A DNA stretch of 64,000 bases. Source: Bryopsis sp. KO-2023. Taxonomy: Eukaryota > Chlorophyta > Ulvophyceae > Bryopsidales > Bryopsidaceae. Below the pieces are notes generated by a model. The model was not told where the DNA came from. It did no database searches and saw only the letters and a list, made by a program, of their open reading frames with translations. Of this stretch, positions 35,098 through 47,748 are shown piece after piece. Numbering within the stretch: the first letter of the stretch is position 1; each line of letters opens with the position of its first letter. The DNA lies in the NCBI GenBank assembly GCA_030272585.1, contig BSYQ01000009.1, positions 3,720,001-3,784,000 on the forward strand, read 5' to 3'. Both the position numbers and the translations under genes were made by a program.

Positions 35098-37478
35098 GCA
35101 ACAAATCTGCAAAAAAAATAAAAATCGCATTTCTAAGGAATCAAAAAAAAAAAAATGAAACACACATCATGCGTAAAAAGACTATCACAAGACTCGTATA
35201 AAAAGTATATATATTTTGTCATTTATGTTTGTTTGTTTTTTGGTATGATTTTTTATGATTTTTTTTATTGTTGAACAGAGAATGAACCTCTCCTACCCCC
35301 TCTTACAAAAGCTTTTACAATGTTATCAATTGTTTTTTAAGAGAAGTTCCCACCAATCATTCCAGATATTTCACACCTCTCTTCTTTTCCTCCTTTTTCT
35401 CTCTTTTTTACTTATTCTATATTCGAAAGCGAAAGAAGGATTCCTATTCAGACCGTTCATGGAACTGGCAAAGCCTTCTGGAACTCAAAAAACCAGAAGA
35501 AAAAAACACAAAAAGTGCCCTAATCCCCCCTTCTTTTTCGAGGAAAAGAGCAAAATTCCCCGTGAGGTATAACGTAAGTCTTGCGCTGCCCCCATAAATA
35601 AGCTCGGGGACCTATCGGTCGAGCTCAGTTCTCTATAGTTCTGTCGCTATGGCTGTCATACGGGCGACATACACTGTCGAAAACTCCCAGAAGATTTTGG
35701 ACTGGGTGGGCCCAACTGGCTATTGCTGCAGGTTTTTCTTCGAACGAGAAAAATAGTGTCGCGCTCGAACACCCAGTTTTTGGCTAACCCAAAAAACCCC
35801 AAATCAATGTGTTCAGACTGATGTTGGTATGGAGAGGCAATAAAAGGGCCAGGTGATCCATAGCAACCACCCAAACATCTATAGAATAACGAATAGCTAT
35901 GTTCCCTTACAGAATCCCCTGTTCAGAGTTTGAAAGCAAGGGATGACTACTTTATGAAAAAACTTCAAGAAATGGCTGGCTCACCAACCGTTCAGGAAGG
36001 GCGTGTTTTTTTTTTTTTTCAAGGGCGCTCCACGTCGCCACAGAAAAAAAGCATTGAGGCGAAAGAAAAAGAACGACAGCAAAACACACGGCTCCGGAAC
36101 GTCAATAACAGAAACAATACGCTGGCTGCTTATATACGTCGGCTTAATGCGGTGTGCAGGTTTGCGCTCTGTTTTCTTTTTCGGTTAGAGAGGTGAGGGG
36201 GGGGGCGAGTCGCGCTTCGAGCTCCCTTACCTTATCCACAGACCATTCCTCCTGGAGTACGCGTCGCGGAGGTCGTTTCGGGATTTGGGTGGAAAGTCCC
36301 ACTTTTCACCACCATTCGTCGACACGACGTGCGCACCAGGCGTCTCGTAGCTGCGCGCTGACCTTTGGAAATCGATCGTATGATTTCATTATTCTTGGTA
36401 ATTATTATTTGGCATTTTGTTTGTCGTTGGAAGGCGTTTTTCCTGCTGCGTGTGAAAGGGGCACGGGACGCAAAGGAGGAGGCTCCATCGAGCCGTGCTT
36501 GGGAAGGGGGATGATCGGAAAGGAATGTTTTCTCATAAGGACTTCAAAATGCGATAGAAATTGAATGTTGCGCAACTTTCACATTAAGCTCTTAATGGGA
36601 TGTATGGAATGCCCACTGTTTTAAAAAACAACGTTGATTTTGGACTGGGGAAGTTCTGGTGGGGGCTGTTCTAAGTCTGACTGGGAACATTTGTTTAAGT
36701 TATGGATGGAAATCAGTCAGGTGAAGTGGTTGGTGCCGATTAGAAGCTTTGGGTTCGAGTTGGTTCTGTCTGTAAACTTGCAGTTTTTGAGTTCAGCTGA
36801 AAAGACTTTGTCACTGGGTATACTGCACAACACCCTTTCAACCACAGTGAATTAATCGCAATTGAAAGGGCTATTTTCCAACTTCTTTCTCCTGGTGTTT
36901 TTTTTCATCGCCAATATTCCAAAGACTTCAAATCAAGAATATCAAGAAAAGAAAATCCAAACAAGAAATATCAATGGTATAACAGAATTTTGTTTTTTTA
37001 CAATATATGTCTGCTTCACGACTTTTCCCTTTTTTTTTCTTCTTCTAATAATCACCCCACCCAATTGTAGCAAAACATCGTCATTTATGGTTTTTCTTTT
37101 TGCTCCGAGTAATTGTCTCACCATCACTTGCAAAGATTGGTAGAAAAAAGAAGCATGGCAAAATCATGTCCAAATACAACAAAACATCCCTACATATTAA
37201 TATGAAACACCCCAAATACCGCTGCACGTGACCACACGAGTGTGCTAATAAACGAACAAATTCGTAGTGAAATGGTGACGTTGATTTTATCGCAAGAAAA
37301 TTGTGTTGCTTTGTTTCAACCCTCAGTTTTATCAAAACCTCCTCATGATATTTTGCTGCAAGCTCAGCCATTCCTGCTTGTTCAAATGACGCCCCCCCCC
37401 CCCTCTCTTCTTCTCCCAACCCCAAACTCCGAACAGAGTATCGTGTTGTGTTATCATATTCCGTCGGCTTGTTTTTTT
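35098..37478. other. Intergenic region, possible 5' untranslated exon
   Basis: The 5' flank of the large ankyrin gene and the 3' flank of the secreted-protein gene meet here. A GC-richer patch at about 36200-36400 ends in a strong minus-strand donor and has no usable ATG in frame, as expected of an untranslated first exon. A short plus-strand frame at 35649-35731 has an ATG and a GT donor but no partner exon found. The rest is AT-rich. Confidence 0.4.
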
Positions 37479-39176
37479 CTACCACACAACTTGACGGTGA
37501 TAGTGGGGAGCGCTGATGCTCTTGGGGTGAAAACCGTTGGTGTTGATTGGCCTCGGCTCCCTGTCGCTTCGCGGCAAACGGTGGAGCGGATGGGAAACCG
37601 GGTTGCTACTGGTTCCATTCTCACTGCAGACGTCGGCTCCATTCCCCCTGTTATTGTTCTTTCGCTGCCACAGCCTAGGTAAAGGAATTTGCCCCTTTCT
37701 CGAAAAACGAGCAGGAGCAGGAGCTCCCTTTTGCCATCCAATCGGTGCCTTTCGCAGCGCAAACTCTGAAAATCGCACTTTTCCCATTCTGGAGCCTCCG
37801 TTTCTGTTCGTCCCAATGCTGCCGAACTTGACCGTTCTGGAAGCGTTGTGATTCGCCCAAGCGTTCATTGTTGGCGGCGTATCTTTGGTGCTGGTGGTGG
37901 TTGTGTTGGTGGACGACCCAGATTGTGTGAAAACATCACGGTAGCGGGTTGCCACTGCTTTAGCAAGTGTTCCTGCGAGCTTGCCGCTCGGCGCCAGAGA
38001 GTCAGCAGACATCACGCCAATGTTGTGTAGATAGGCACCAACGATCGTGCCAAAACTGGTACCTGATATTCGGCAACAACAAAAGTCAAAAAGTGTTGTC
38101 GAACTGATGATGGGCGTGACCGCTCCCACCGATGTTGAGCCTGATCAACAACGCATTTTCACGTCGAGAATGCGTGGAGTGGAGAGAGTACCAGATTCAC
38201 ATATCGCTGCCATAAGGTCTTTGCAGTGTTGCTCCTTGAAACCCATGAGGCTTTGAAACAACAATATGGGGTCCGTCACATTCTTCAAGTTCAGGGTGTT
38301 CATCATGTTCTCCACCGCCGTATCCGTCAGCGCACTGTGCGAAGTCGAGCGGGGTGTGTAGGGATGGTTCATGTTCCGATTATTATAGATCTCGGCACCC
38401 CCTGCACTACAATTTGCGTGTCATTGCAACAATCATCATAGATACAGGGTCGTCAAACAAACAGGCGGACGTTTCCGCGACGTACCACTTGTTATTGCAG
38501 TCGTGAACGCTCCAGCGCTGGAGGCCTTGAAATCTTCGCTGCCCCAGTATGGCACTCTCTCGCGCAAGTCTGGCGCACAGTCACCACCCCTGTCTAGAAG
38601 GTTTTTGGGATCAACGTGACGCCCTGTTCCTTGCCACCTCGTCCACCGACAACCCTGATCGAAAGAGCCAGGATCCAAACTCCCCTCAGTACATTGCATG
38701 TAGTATCCGTTCGTGGACTGGGCAGCGCCTCCCAAGTACTCCTGGTGTTGCCCGACATTCTCCCAGTCCCTGGGCAGCGGTTCGGCTGTTCCAGGTCCTT
38801 TCCAGAAGCAGATTTCTTTATTTATGAGACCTTCGCTTGCGCAAGAATATTCATAGCTTCCCAGATGGTTGTGACTTCTATCGGAGGTGTCACAATTTCT
38901 CCAGGATTCTGGCTTTCCCAGAGACGTCATACAGGCGAGAAGTTCATCCTCTGATGGGAGGGCGTCCAGAGCCGGGGAACGGCTGACAACGGTGTTCGCG
39001 TACGCGTGGGGCGCATGCGTCGACGTCCTTTCGAGTTTCTGGCAGAGAAACATCACTTTCAGTATCGAGCTAGCCCCGCGTTCACGTCTTGTGGAGAAAA
39101 ATGGCCTGCAAGGAGAAGAACTTACGTCAGTCACAAATAAAACAAGCACATAGACAACAACATCTGTCACCCGCAC
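37479..39176 (-). CDS. Secreted protein of unknown family
   Basis: The start at 39176 gives MRVTDVVVYVLVLFVTD, a signal peptide. A likely first intron runs from a GTAAGT donor at 39125 to an AG before 39038; then exon 39038-38486 (with SEDELLACMTSLGKPESW, a run of spaced Cys and Trp, and CRWTRWQG), exon 38401-38158 or so (with LTDTAVENMMNTLN and HCKDLMAAICESG), and a last exon from 38062 to a stop at 37479. Conserved-looking cysteines and the signal peptide suggest an extracellular protein; I do not recognise a fold or enzyme. The first two exons are well supported by codon use and borders, the last is doubtful because it is Asn/Thr/Arg-rich and an earlier stop is possible. Confidence 0.45.
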
Positions 39177-39913
39177 GGCTGAGCGATACCCGTGAGCTCC
39201 ACACTGAGCCGATTTCTTGACCGTCGTGGAAGATAATGCACCGTCGTTCGTGCGTTACGGGGGCCTTACGCGACCCTTCGCGCGAACAGGTTTCCAGGAC
39301 GGTTGCTTGCCGGTGGAAAGCCCGATAGGATGCCGCTCGCTTGTGGTGACTACTTTTGCACTTTCTTTGTACCTTCTGCGCGAGTGTCCTCCTCCTCCGA
39401 CGTGAACCGAACCCAGGGCGTCTCCCACGAACGGCGCGGTTGGGCAACGGTTGCGTCGAGGCAGAAGTTGGCAAGGATATTCACCACTTCACATGCCCAC
39501 CGTTTTATCGGTCGGGCTGGTGGCTCTCCTACTTTTCTGGCATCGATTCACCACGTGCTTCCCCAAACAGACGCTTTTTTCTTGAGATCGTATTAAGACA
39601 GAAGTTAACATCAGTTCACACCCAAGCATGTTCAAGCGACGTCCAAAGGCATGCAGATTTGCGAAGAGGTTTGCGAAAAAAAAACACTCCGTATTCATAT
39701 GGGTGCTGGCGACACATGATTCTCGATCACCGCGCCAGACCACACTTTCAGTCAGACAGGTTGGATCCTTCGAAAGCATATTCTCACCTTGCGGATGAGA
39801 CTGCTGGTAATCTTCGCTCCCCCCCTTCGACCATCCACCGCTTTTGCGCCTGCGAGGGAACGAATCGCATTCGCCCTCCATAATCACTTTTTTTAAAAGT
39901 CGACCCGCCCCAA
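39177..39913. promoter_or_regulatory. Divergent promoter region of secreted-protein gene and UGP3
   Basis: The two genes start 737 bases apart and point away from each other. The region is GC-richer with many CG dinucleotides. Frames here overlap on both strands and I take none as coding. No known motif is recognised. Confidence 0.4.
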
Positions 39914-42900
39914 ATGTCGTCCCAGCTCCTGCTCGTCGATCACAGGGGCGTCGACTTTGGGCTGCCCGTGCGCAGTAACTTATCGCCGTTCGGTCACTTT
40001 CGCGGATTCGCGCCCGGCGCGACGCGACGTCTGTCGCGTGGCGTGAACGAATGGCGACGATTGCTCGCGCCCACTGGCCGGGGAACTTTTTTGTCAGTTC
40101 AAGCTTCGCAGAATGACGTGCGCACAGCGGAAAAGGTTCTTACGTCGCTTTCCTATGACGATTCCGTCGACGAGGGTGTCGACACGCTGTCGGAAGAAGT
40201 CGACCGATTGAGAGAAATAGTCGACGGCCTCAGCCGCTGCGGGGATGACGTGCGCAACAAGGTCGGCGGTCGGTGTTGATTGTCTTTGAAGAGTTTTCAA
40301 CCAGTCGAAACAAAACACAAACAGCGTGCCACCAGATCAACATCCCGATCTGGATTTTTGCGCCTGATCAATGTTGTTCAACATAGGTCGACTATTTGAA
40401 ATCGTCTCACGCATGTGCAGGATTTCTCCGTGCAAACAGGTGAATTTTTCATGAGCTCTTTATTATCGGACTCTTCACCACCACAATACAGATTTATTTT
40501 TTCCACAAATTCTATGAAGAAAAAAAAATCAATTTCAAATTCTATTCCACCGGTTTATACATAATTGCTGGACAGAAATCCAATTTTAAGAAAGTTTTCT
40601 TTTGGCCCAAGTCCAAATTTCTGTTGCTTCAGCAATAATCGACCTGAGGACATACGAAGTCAGAATCCATCGAGTTTTTCTTTTCTTTTCTTTTTTTTTG
40701 GTTTCCTGCATCACTCATTTTGCGGTGCATTTGGAAAGGGGAAAGAATAAAGGGAGATTGGATGTTGTGGCCACAGGTCTGCTTTCGAATCCATTCAGCA
40801 GAAACTCAATCTTCATCAAATCTTAGCGATTTTGTCTCTGGTGGCGATGGATCAGGAGCACGTCCTTGGAAGCATGGAAGGTGACTTTCCTTTTTACCAG
40901 AGAAAGTGCATCAATTTTCCATCCGCTCACTATGTTCTTCTTTCATTTTCCTGATGGTGGATGCTACAAAATACCTTCAAGCCGTGAAAAAAGTTCTACG
41001 CTCGTTGAAAATGATTGGAATATGTTGTTGTTGTTTTTCCCCAACCATACAAAGCCCCCACATATCCAAATCTGAATGCCGAAAAAGCTGCTTTTCGCGT
41101 ATCCACTCGTTCCACTGAATCCATTCGTCTGTTTTTTTTTTTTTCCCTCCATTTCAGATGGCGACGAGTACCTGTCGGCAATCGACGAGATGGCATCCAA
41201 CCTGGTCCGTCTTGAAAAATTCTACAACAGTTTGGGTGGCCTCGTCGGTTATCAAGTCAAATCGCTGGAGCTGATGAGGGCCGGAATCATGAAAGGCCAT
41301 GATGAAGAGAATGGCGGTGGGGCCGAAAGAAACGGTTTGGAATACCTTTGTGGTGGTGAGGAAACGGAGTATTTATTGCCGGAGTTCTTGGACTTGTCCG
41401 AGGAGCAGTCACATCAAGTCATCGGAGCTGTTGCTGAAGGGATTCGGGCGGTCCCCGGAATGGCGGAAATTTATGCAGTGGGAGGTATGTAGCAAGGGAT
41501 TTGATGGATGGGTTGATTATTATGACTGATAACACATACAGGAGTAATGGAATTAAAGAGTAAGAAAAAAGGGGGTGGAAAAAAAAAATCGATCGGAGGG
41601 GGGGGAAAAAGACAGTATTGTGCATCGTTCGAAAGGGAGTTTTATGAGGGGTTTAGAAAAGCAAGCCGTGCAAGTTTTAAAAAAATAAGCTGTTTAATAT
41701 GTTGGTAACAATATTAAAAAAAACAAAAAAAAACAAACAATGGAAGAATACATGCCATAAAACACATGTGTGTATGTCTGTCCAATGAATTATAAAATTT
41801 TGAATATGTATTATTGGGTCAGCAAGAAATGGTCTTTTGTTTTTCCGCTTTGGCTGATAAGCAGGAGCCGGCGATCGACTTGGATTAGAATGCCCCGTCT
41901 CCGGAGAACCGCTGCCAGCAGCCATGCTGCCTTACTGTGGGAAATCAATGATGGATTCGTTGTTGAGAAACTTGCAGGTCCGCCCTTGACACACACTTTA
42001 TTTGATCGTTTTCGCGATTTTCGAATCTTTTTCGTTCCGTTTTCGCTTCGACCCCCACTTCCTGGGACGAAACAAAACGCTCCAGAAAAAAACATGCATG
42101 CGTACAATCGCCGATTGCACACCGATGGATGGCTTCGGTGGGTGGCAGAAATTTCGCAAATGATATATCGTCTTAGTTAACTTTGTGCTGGTCGTCAGTA
42201 ATATCCATATATTGACCACGTGTGAATAGAATTTCAGTGCTGAAAAAAGAAAGGGGGGGTGTTTTTGCAGGCCCGTGAATATCTGAATTTCCGAATAACC
42301 GGTGTTCAGTCCACCACCCCGGTGGCTATAATGACGTCCGATGCTAAAGGGAATGACTGGCGAATTCGTGGGCTGTTGGAGTCCAGGGGTTGGTATGGAA
42401 GAGGTCCGGATGCCTTCAGATTGTTCAAACAGCCCAGTGTCCCTGTGGTCAGGGTTCCCGATGGCCGCTGGCTGATGACGGAGCCCCTGGATTTGGTGGT
42501 GAAGCCAGGTGGGCACGGTATCATTTGGAAATTGATGTACGACGAAGGAGTGTTCGATTGGATGATCAACAATGGGAGGAAAGGGGCCATCGTACGCCAG
42601 ATAAGGTGGGCTCATCCTCTTCCCCTGCCTTAAAAAAAATATATATATATAATATAAAGAATAAAGATGGAAGCGAAATTAATGGGGACTGTTTTGTTTG
42701 CTGAGGTCTGAAATAAAGTTGCACTAGTCATCGGTGTCTTTAATTCAGTGGAAAATAATGTGTATTACTATATAGAGCGATAACTGGCCAGTTGATGGGG
42801 TTCATGCGGAAATCTATCGATGTTTTCTTTTGCCCCTTGGACTACTTTTTTTTGCTTTCTTTTCTCACGGTTCGTGCTTGTTTTTTTCCCTTTCTCGCCT

Positions 42901-44541
42901 GTAGCAACCCCATGGCTGGCACAGACACCACTTTGTTCGGGCTGGCCGGAATGGGCTACTCCCAAGATCGCTCCATGGGGTTCGCGTCTTGCGAAAGAGT
43001 GGTGGGTGCCTCGGAGGGAATGAACGTACTCATGCACAAAACCACCCCGAAAAGCACCCCACCCACCGGAAGCAGCCCCAATGTATCACCTCAGGTCAGT
43101 CATGAGTACGGAATCACAAACATCGAATACACCGAATTCGAGAGGCTGGGGATCACCGATGTGGCGGTGTCAGACGAAAGCACCACCAGTTGCTTCCCAG
43201 CCAACACAAACATTCTGTACGTGGGTCTACCTGCTGCCAGGGAGGCTGTGGAGGCGGGCACCCGGCAGGGAGGGGGCGCAGCCCTCCCGGGGTTGATTTT
43301 CAACATGAAAAAGAAGGTCAAGTATTTCGATGCGGTGGAAAGGGTGGTGAGGGAGGAACACGGGGGCAGAATGGAATGCATGATGCAAAATTTGGCAGAT
43401 TCGTTGATGGATCGGGTGGAGGAGCCCTTGGGGGTGGAGGCGCATGGGGACCTGTCGACGTTCATGGTGTCGAATTGCCGGCGGAAAGTGACCTCGTCGG
43501 CGAAGAAGAAACGAAAGCCGGGGGCTGGAAATATCAGGCAAACTCCGGAGGGTTCGTTTTGGGATTTGATGGGGAATGCGCAGGCATTGTTGACTCAGTG
43601 CGGTATGGATGTGCCTGAGGTGAGGATTGCCAGTCGTTCTGTCTGACAAAAGAGTTCCCTGTTTGATTCAAACCTATGTGATCTATAAATCAATTCTGCC
43701 TTTTGGTTTGTTTCCTTAAAAGGGCCTTGTTTGTTTGTGAGTGTGTGTTTATTTTTTCAAAAATAAAAATATTTATTTATTTTATTTTATATTATATTAT
43801 TTTTTGTGCTTTTGATAGGTGGGGTCTGTCGAGGATTACATGCGTGAGGGTCCCGGATTCATTTTCCTGTTCAATCCATGCCTGGGTCCGCTGTGGGAAG
43901 TGATTTCTCAAAAGATCCGTGGCGGTCGCCTGGCCAAAGGCTCCGAACTCGTTCTGGAAATCGCCGAAGCCCGACTGCAAGACGTCGACATCGAAGGGAG
44001 CTTGCTCGTGCATTCCACTGCCGTAGTTGGCCACATCGAACGATCAGCATCGCACGAATGTGTGGGGGTGGCGGCGGCAGCATCAGCCAGGTCCAATGGA
44101 ACGGAGGATGGAATCAGCTGGTTTGGGCCGGGGTCCGAATCCAGCTTGGAAACGAGGTTGACTTCTGATTGCTGTACCACCAGTGACAGACTGGTGTTCG
44201 GGGAAAGGTGCGGGAGGGTTCGAATGGAGCGTGTGGCCGTCAAAAACGCTGGGGTGGATTGGGGGCATGCTGACAACGTGTTCTGGCGGCATAAGGTGGT
44301 TCGGAATGAGAGTTTGACGGTTTCCTTGAACGGGCATTCGGAATTCGATGCCAGAGATGTTACGATCGCTGGTGGAGCCACGTTCGAGGTGCCCGATGGG
44401 TGTTGCATGACTGTCAGGCCGGATGAAAATGGGAAACCCGTAACTCAGCTTTCGCCTTTGACGAAAAACGCATGGGCTTGGGAATATAGCTTTTCGGAGG
44501 ATGACCATGTCAGACTGAAATTGAACGAGGAGGGGGGGTGA
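39914..44541 (+). CDS. UGP3: Plastid UDP-glucose pyrophosphorylase, UGP3 type, 7 exons
   Basis: UGP3 makes UDP-glucose from UTP and glucose-1-phosphate in the plastid, feeding UDP-sulfoquinovose and sulfolipid synthesis. Exons 39914-40272, 40777-40880, 41158-41484, 41865-41977, 42271-42605, 42905-43619 and 43819-44541 join in phase to 891 residues. Recognised blocks: LVAMDQEHVL; GLVGYQVKSLELM; the nucleotide-binding GGAGDRLGL split by intron 3; ECPVSGEPLPAAMLPYCGKS; SNPMAGTDTTLFGLAGMGYS; EYGITNIEYTEFERLGI; FPANTNILYV; RRKVTSSAKKKRKPG; NPCLGPLWEVISQKIRGG; C-terminal beta-solenoid with FEVPDG. The N-terminus is Ser/Arg-rich like a transit peptide and lacks a hydrophobic signal. Exon 1 uses the less perfect donor CG|GTGTTG because only this phase yields the conserved exon 2 frame. 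Similarity to Arabidopsis UGP3 is by memory and is strong throughout. Confidence 0.93.
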
Positions 44542-45528
44542 GGCCTGGAACAGATTTTTTTCTTGTTTTTTTTAAGTTTGGGGGGGGGGGTCGAATTTTG
44601 AAGGTGGCCGAGGAAGAAAATGTTTGTATATTTTTGCTTGCTTTTTTGTTTGGGTTTTTGGGGGGTGGAAAAAATTTTGGCTTTTGGGTTTTACCTTTCT
44701 TTTCTATCTGTATTGGGTCAGGAAGTTTTGGCTCAAACATGTTTTTTTTGGAAAAGGGGGGGGGGGGGGGGGGGCTATGTATCTATGATGAATTTGGGCT
44801 TTTCTCCTGTGTTATCTTTTGGTGAATCCTGGGCAGAAAAATGTATGTCATTTATATGCCCACGTCTTCTTTTGTGGAAATACTTTTTTTCTGTCAGGAA
44901 TCAATCTTATGTTTCTTCTCTTTTTTTTTTTCTCCTTTTTTTTCTTTTCAAATGAAAAAAGGTGTCTTGACAAGATGGAGGTGAAATTCTTCTCGTTTGT
45001 AAATGTCGAACAACTTAGAGAAAGTTGAACCCGAAATAACAATGCGAGGCGCCCATTTCTTTTGGAAATTTTGTGTGCAGTCAAGAAATGTTCTTTTTTT
45101 TTTGCTGCCTTGTGTATTTCAGGGCTTCACAGCTGAAATGGATCCTTCTCCAGGTTTCTCAGTTTCTCATTTTCTATGTGGCTTTCCCTTTTTCAATGTG
45201 TGTTTGCAAAGCACTCCTCCAGAGTGGCGAAAAAAAAGGAAAAATATCCCTCCAAATCTGTCTGTCCAAATTACACCGTTTTTTCCTTGTCTTACATTTA
45301 CAATCATTGAAAAAAAAAGACCTCTTCATTTACACCCTTGGGAAGTCAAATGGCACAACCATCTTTTTTTTTTCTTTCTGTATCTAAATTTATCTTTCCA
45401 CTGATCAACAATCCTATCTAGACTGTTACATTACAAGTGTACAAATTAAATACTGCCCCCCAAAACCCCCCTTTCCCCAGAAAAGAAAGAAACAACCCCC
45501 AAAGTGTCCGTCTCAGCCCCCATGTCAG
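44542..45528. other. Convergent 3' flanks of UGP3 and WBP2-like gene
   Basis: The two genes converge here. The stretch is rich in G runs (44577-44591 and 44757-44774) and T runs and has no open frame of note. It should hold both 3' untranslated regions and polyadenylation signals, which I cannot pick out with confidence. Confidence 0.5.
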
Positions 45529-47449
45529 TCACACAGCAGGCAACTGATAGTTTTCGTCGTAGCGGGGTCCAGGCACCACATTGGACTCCGGAACGGGTTG
45601 AGTTAAGAAAAGAGTGGAGGGGTCATTTGGATCCACAAAACTGCAAAAGCAAAAGCACTCTTTCAATATGCTTGAAAAACCAAACACTGTCGTTATCGAC
45701 ATTCTCGGGACATTGGCCTTTCAACAGCAAACAGAACAAGCTTTTTTGTTTTTCTTTCCCTGTCTGACTCCACTCACCTACCACTTCGAACGAACAAGAA
45801 CAACAAAACACACAAAAATCTACAGCAAATGCTTGTGAAATATTCTCGTTTTCATACTTAATTCAATTGGGCAATTAGTGATAATGCATCCAGACACTTA
45901 CGCAGTGGAAACCAATTGAGTGGTGGGCGGAGCTGGTGCAGATGGGGGTGGGTGGACAGCCTGTTGCTCCACAGGCCGCCGTCGGTGTTGGGCCCTGGAT
46001 TGAGAAAGGAGCACCTGGAAGAGTCTCAGAAACGTCCCCACGCCCCCCTGAAGGAAGTAGACCTTGAAATCTATTGGTGGCAGCGCTCCTGCAGGGCCGC
46101 CGCCGATAACAGCTGGCCATACTTTTCCTTCATACGAACAAAAACATAGGGTCAAAATGGGGGGATAACAGAGAATGGAGGGTAATATATATATATATAT
46201 ATGCTTTTCAACAACGGACAAAAATAGATCAATGCACATCATCTTAAATCAGCAACATAGCTACAGCGGTCGAAAGTGTCCTGCTACAGCCTTGACTGTT
46301 TTAAAAAAAACAAAAAAAAAACAAGTGAAGGTGGGACGAAATAAAGTTTTGAAACGTTAAACTATTTTTCTGAGTGTGGCTTACTCATGGCATGATTTTT
46401 TTCAGGGGTGACTGCACTACCATACAATACAGCGCAAGAACAATGCAAAAAATGATAAGCAAAAGCACTCGGGACACCATCAAATGGACATCAATTCACA
46501 AAAAAATTAGCGCTCCTCTTCCGAGTGTGTTGCACTGAGGTCGGACAAAAAACAAAAAAAAATCGCCTACTGCTGAAATGAGTGATATGGATCCACACAG
46601 TTGGTGATTTCTTTCCTTTTTTTCTGAAAAAAAATTTATCCTCGAAACAAAATTACCGGTGAGATGATTGCATCCAAAAATAGGTTGTTTGAAGTCCTCC
46701 TTGTGGATATATGCCAAAGGGATGTCGAACGCTTGGATTTCTGCCCCAAAAAATGAAAAAAAAAATGAAATGAAATGAAAAAGAAAAATCTACAGGAGGT
46801 ATTTTAATCTCCTTGGAAAACAAATTGATAACAGAAAAAATAAATATTTTTTTTCTTTCCAAAAAGCCTTTTCCAAAAGAATGCTGTTGTTCGTGTTTCC
46901 TCATGTTTTTTTGGTGCTTTCTTGCTTTTTTTCTGTGTGTGGAATTACCTCCGCCTCGACCAACCCCCGCAGAAACGAAAACCATTCTGACGTCTGACAG
47001 GTACAGGGCGCCTTTTGCTTTCCACCTTCAAAAACACGCATCCGATCCAATCAATCGCAACATAAAAAGGGAGGGGGGGGGCAGAAGCTAATCAGAATTT
47101 TTTTTTTTTTTTAAGGAACAATTTTCTACCAGCAAACACCAAAACTGTTTCTACTTCTGAAAATTCCTTAGAAGAAAAAGGACATCAGAAAACATTTTTT
47201 GCTCAATTTGTTTTTCACATTTTTTTACAGTTGTGAAATTTTTATTTTTTTTCCTTCACTTGAGATAAACACACCTGTCACCACTCAAAAAAAAAACAAA
47301 CCTGTCAAAAAAACTTACTTTCGATTGCCGTCGATTCCATCGACGTCTATTTCGATTCCTGTCCGACCCAACACCGCCGTCTCGCCTTGGAAGCGGTTGG
47401 GAAGCCACTCCCCGTAAGCAGACTGTGTGAGCTGCGGATTAACAGCCAT
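45529..47449 (-). CDS. WBP2-like GRAM-domain protein, 5 exons
   Basis: Exons 47449-47319, 47025-46949, 46740-46657, 46127-45902 and 45640-45529 join in phase to 209 residues. The order matches animal WBP2 (WW-domain-binding protein 2): GALYLSDVRMVFVS corresponds to its KGTVYLTPYRVIFLS, IQAFDIPLAYI to its QSFMMPFYLM, and EDFKQPIFGCNHLTGKV to its IKQPVFGANYIKGTV, followed by a Gly-rich strand and FKVYFLQGGVGTFLRLF. This is a GRAM domain, a lipid- or protein-binding PH-like fold. WBP2 family tails have PPxY motifs for WW domains; here the tail is Pro-rich (HPPPSAPAPP, then PGPRYDENYQLP) with no exact PPxY. WBP2 acts as a transcription co-factor in animals; the role in algae is not known to me. 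Confidence 0.85.
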
Positions 47450-47748
47450 CACGAACAACGAAATAAAAAGGACGAATAAGATACCAATGCTTCGACTTGG
47501 TTGGCTTTCGTCTTTTGACAAAAAAAAAGTTTTCACACTGGTTTCGCTGTCGAAGGGTACGTAAATATATCATACATATTGCCGTACAGGAAAAAATCCT
47601 GCGTGTCAGACACACGAAGGACGTCTTTCTGTCAGGCGAGGTTGGGTGTGGTGTTGCACGCAAGCTCCCAGCCGTCTTTCCACGGACTCCACCACGCACC
47701 GACTTGCACCCCGAAATATAGAAGCTAGGATCTGGCGGTGTTGAAGCG
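47450..47748. promoter_or_regulatory. Shared divergent promoter of WBP2-like gene and MED21
   Basis: Only 299 bases separate the two start codons, and they point apart. Untranslated leaders of both genes must also fit here, so the promoter is probably shared. No TATA-like box is obvious at a useful distance from either ATG. Confidence 0.5.

Noticed and set aside
39106-39125. A 20-base intron (GTAAGT to TTGCAG), like nucleomorph pygmy introns
   Set aside because: Removing it leads quickly to a stop; a longer intron from the same donor to the AG before 39038 keeps the frame.
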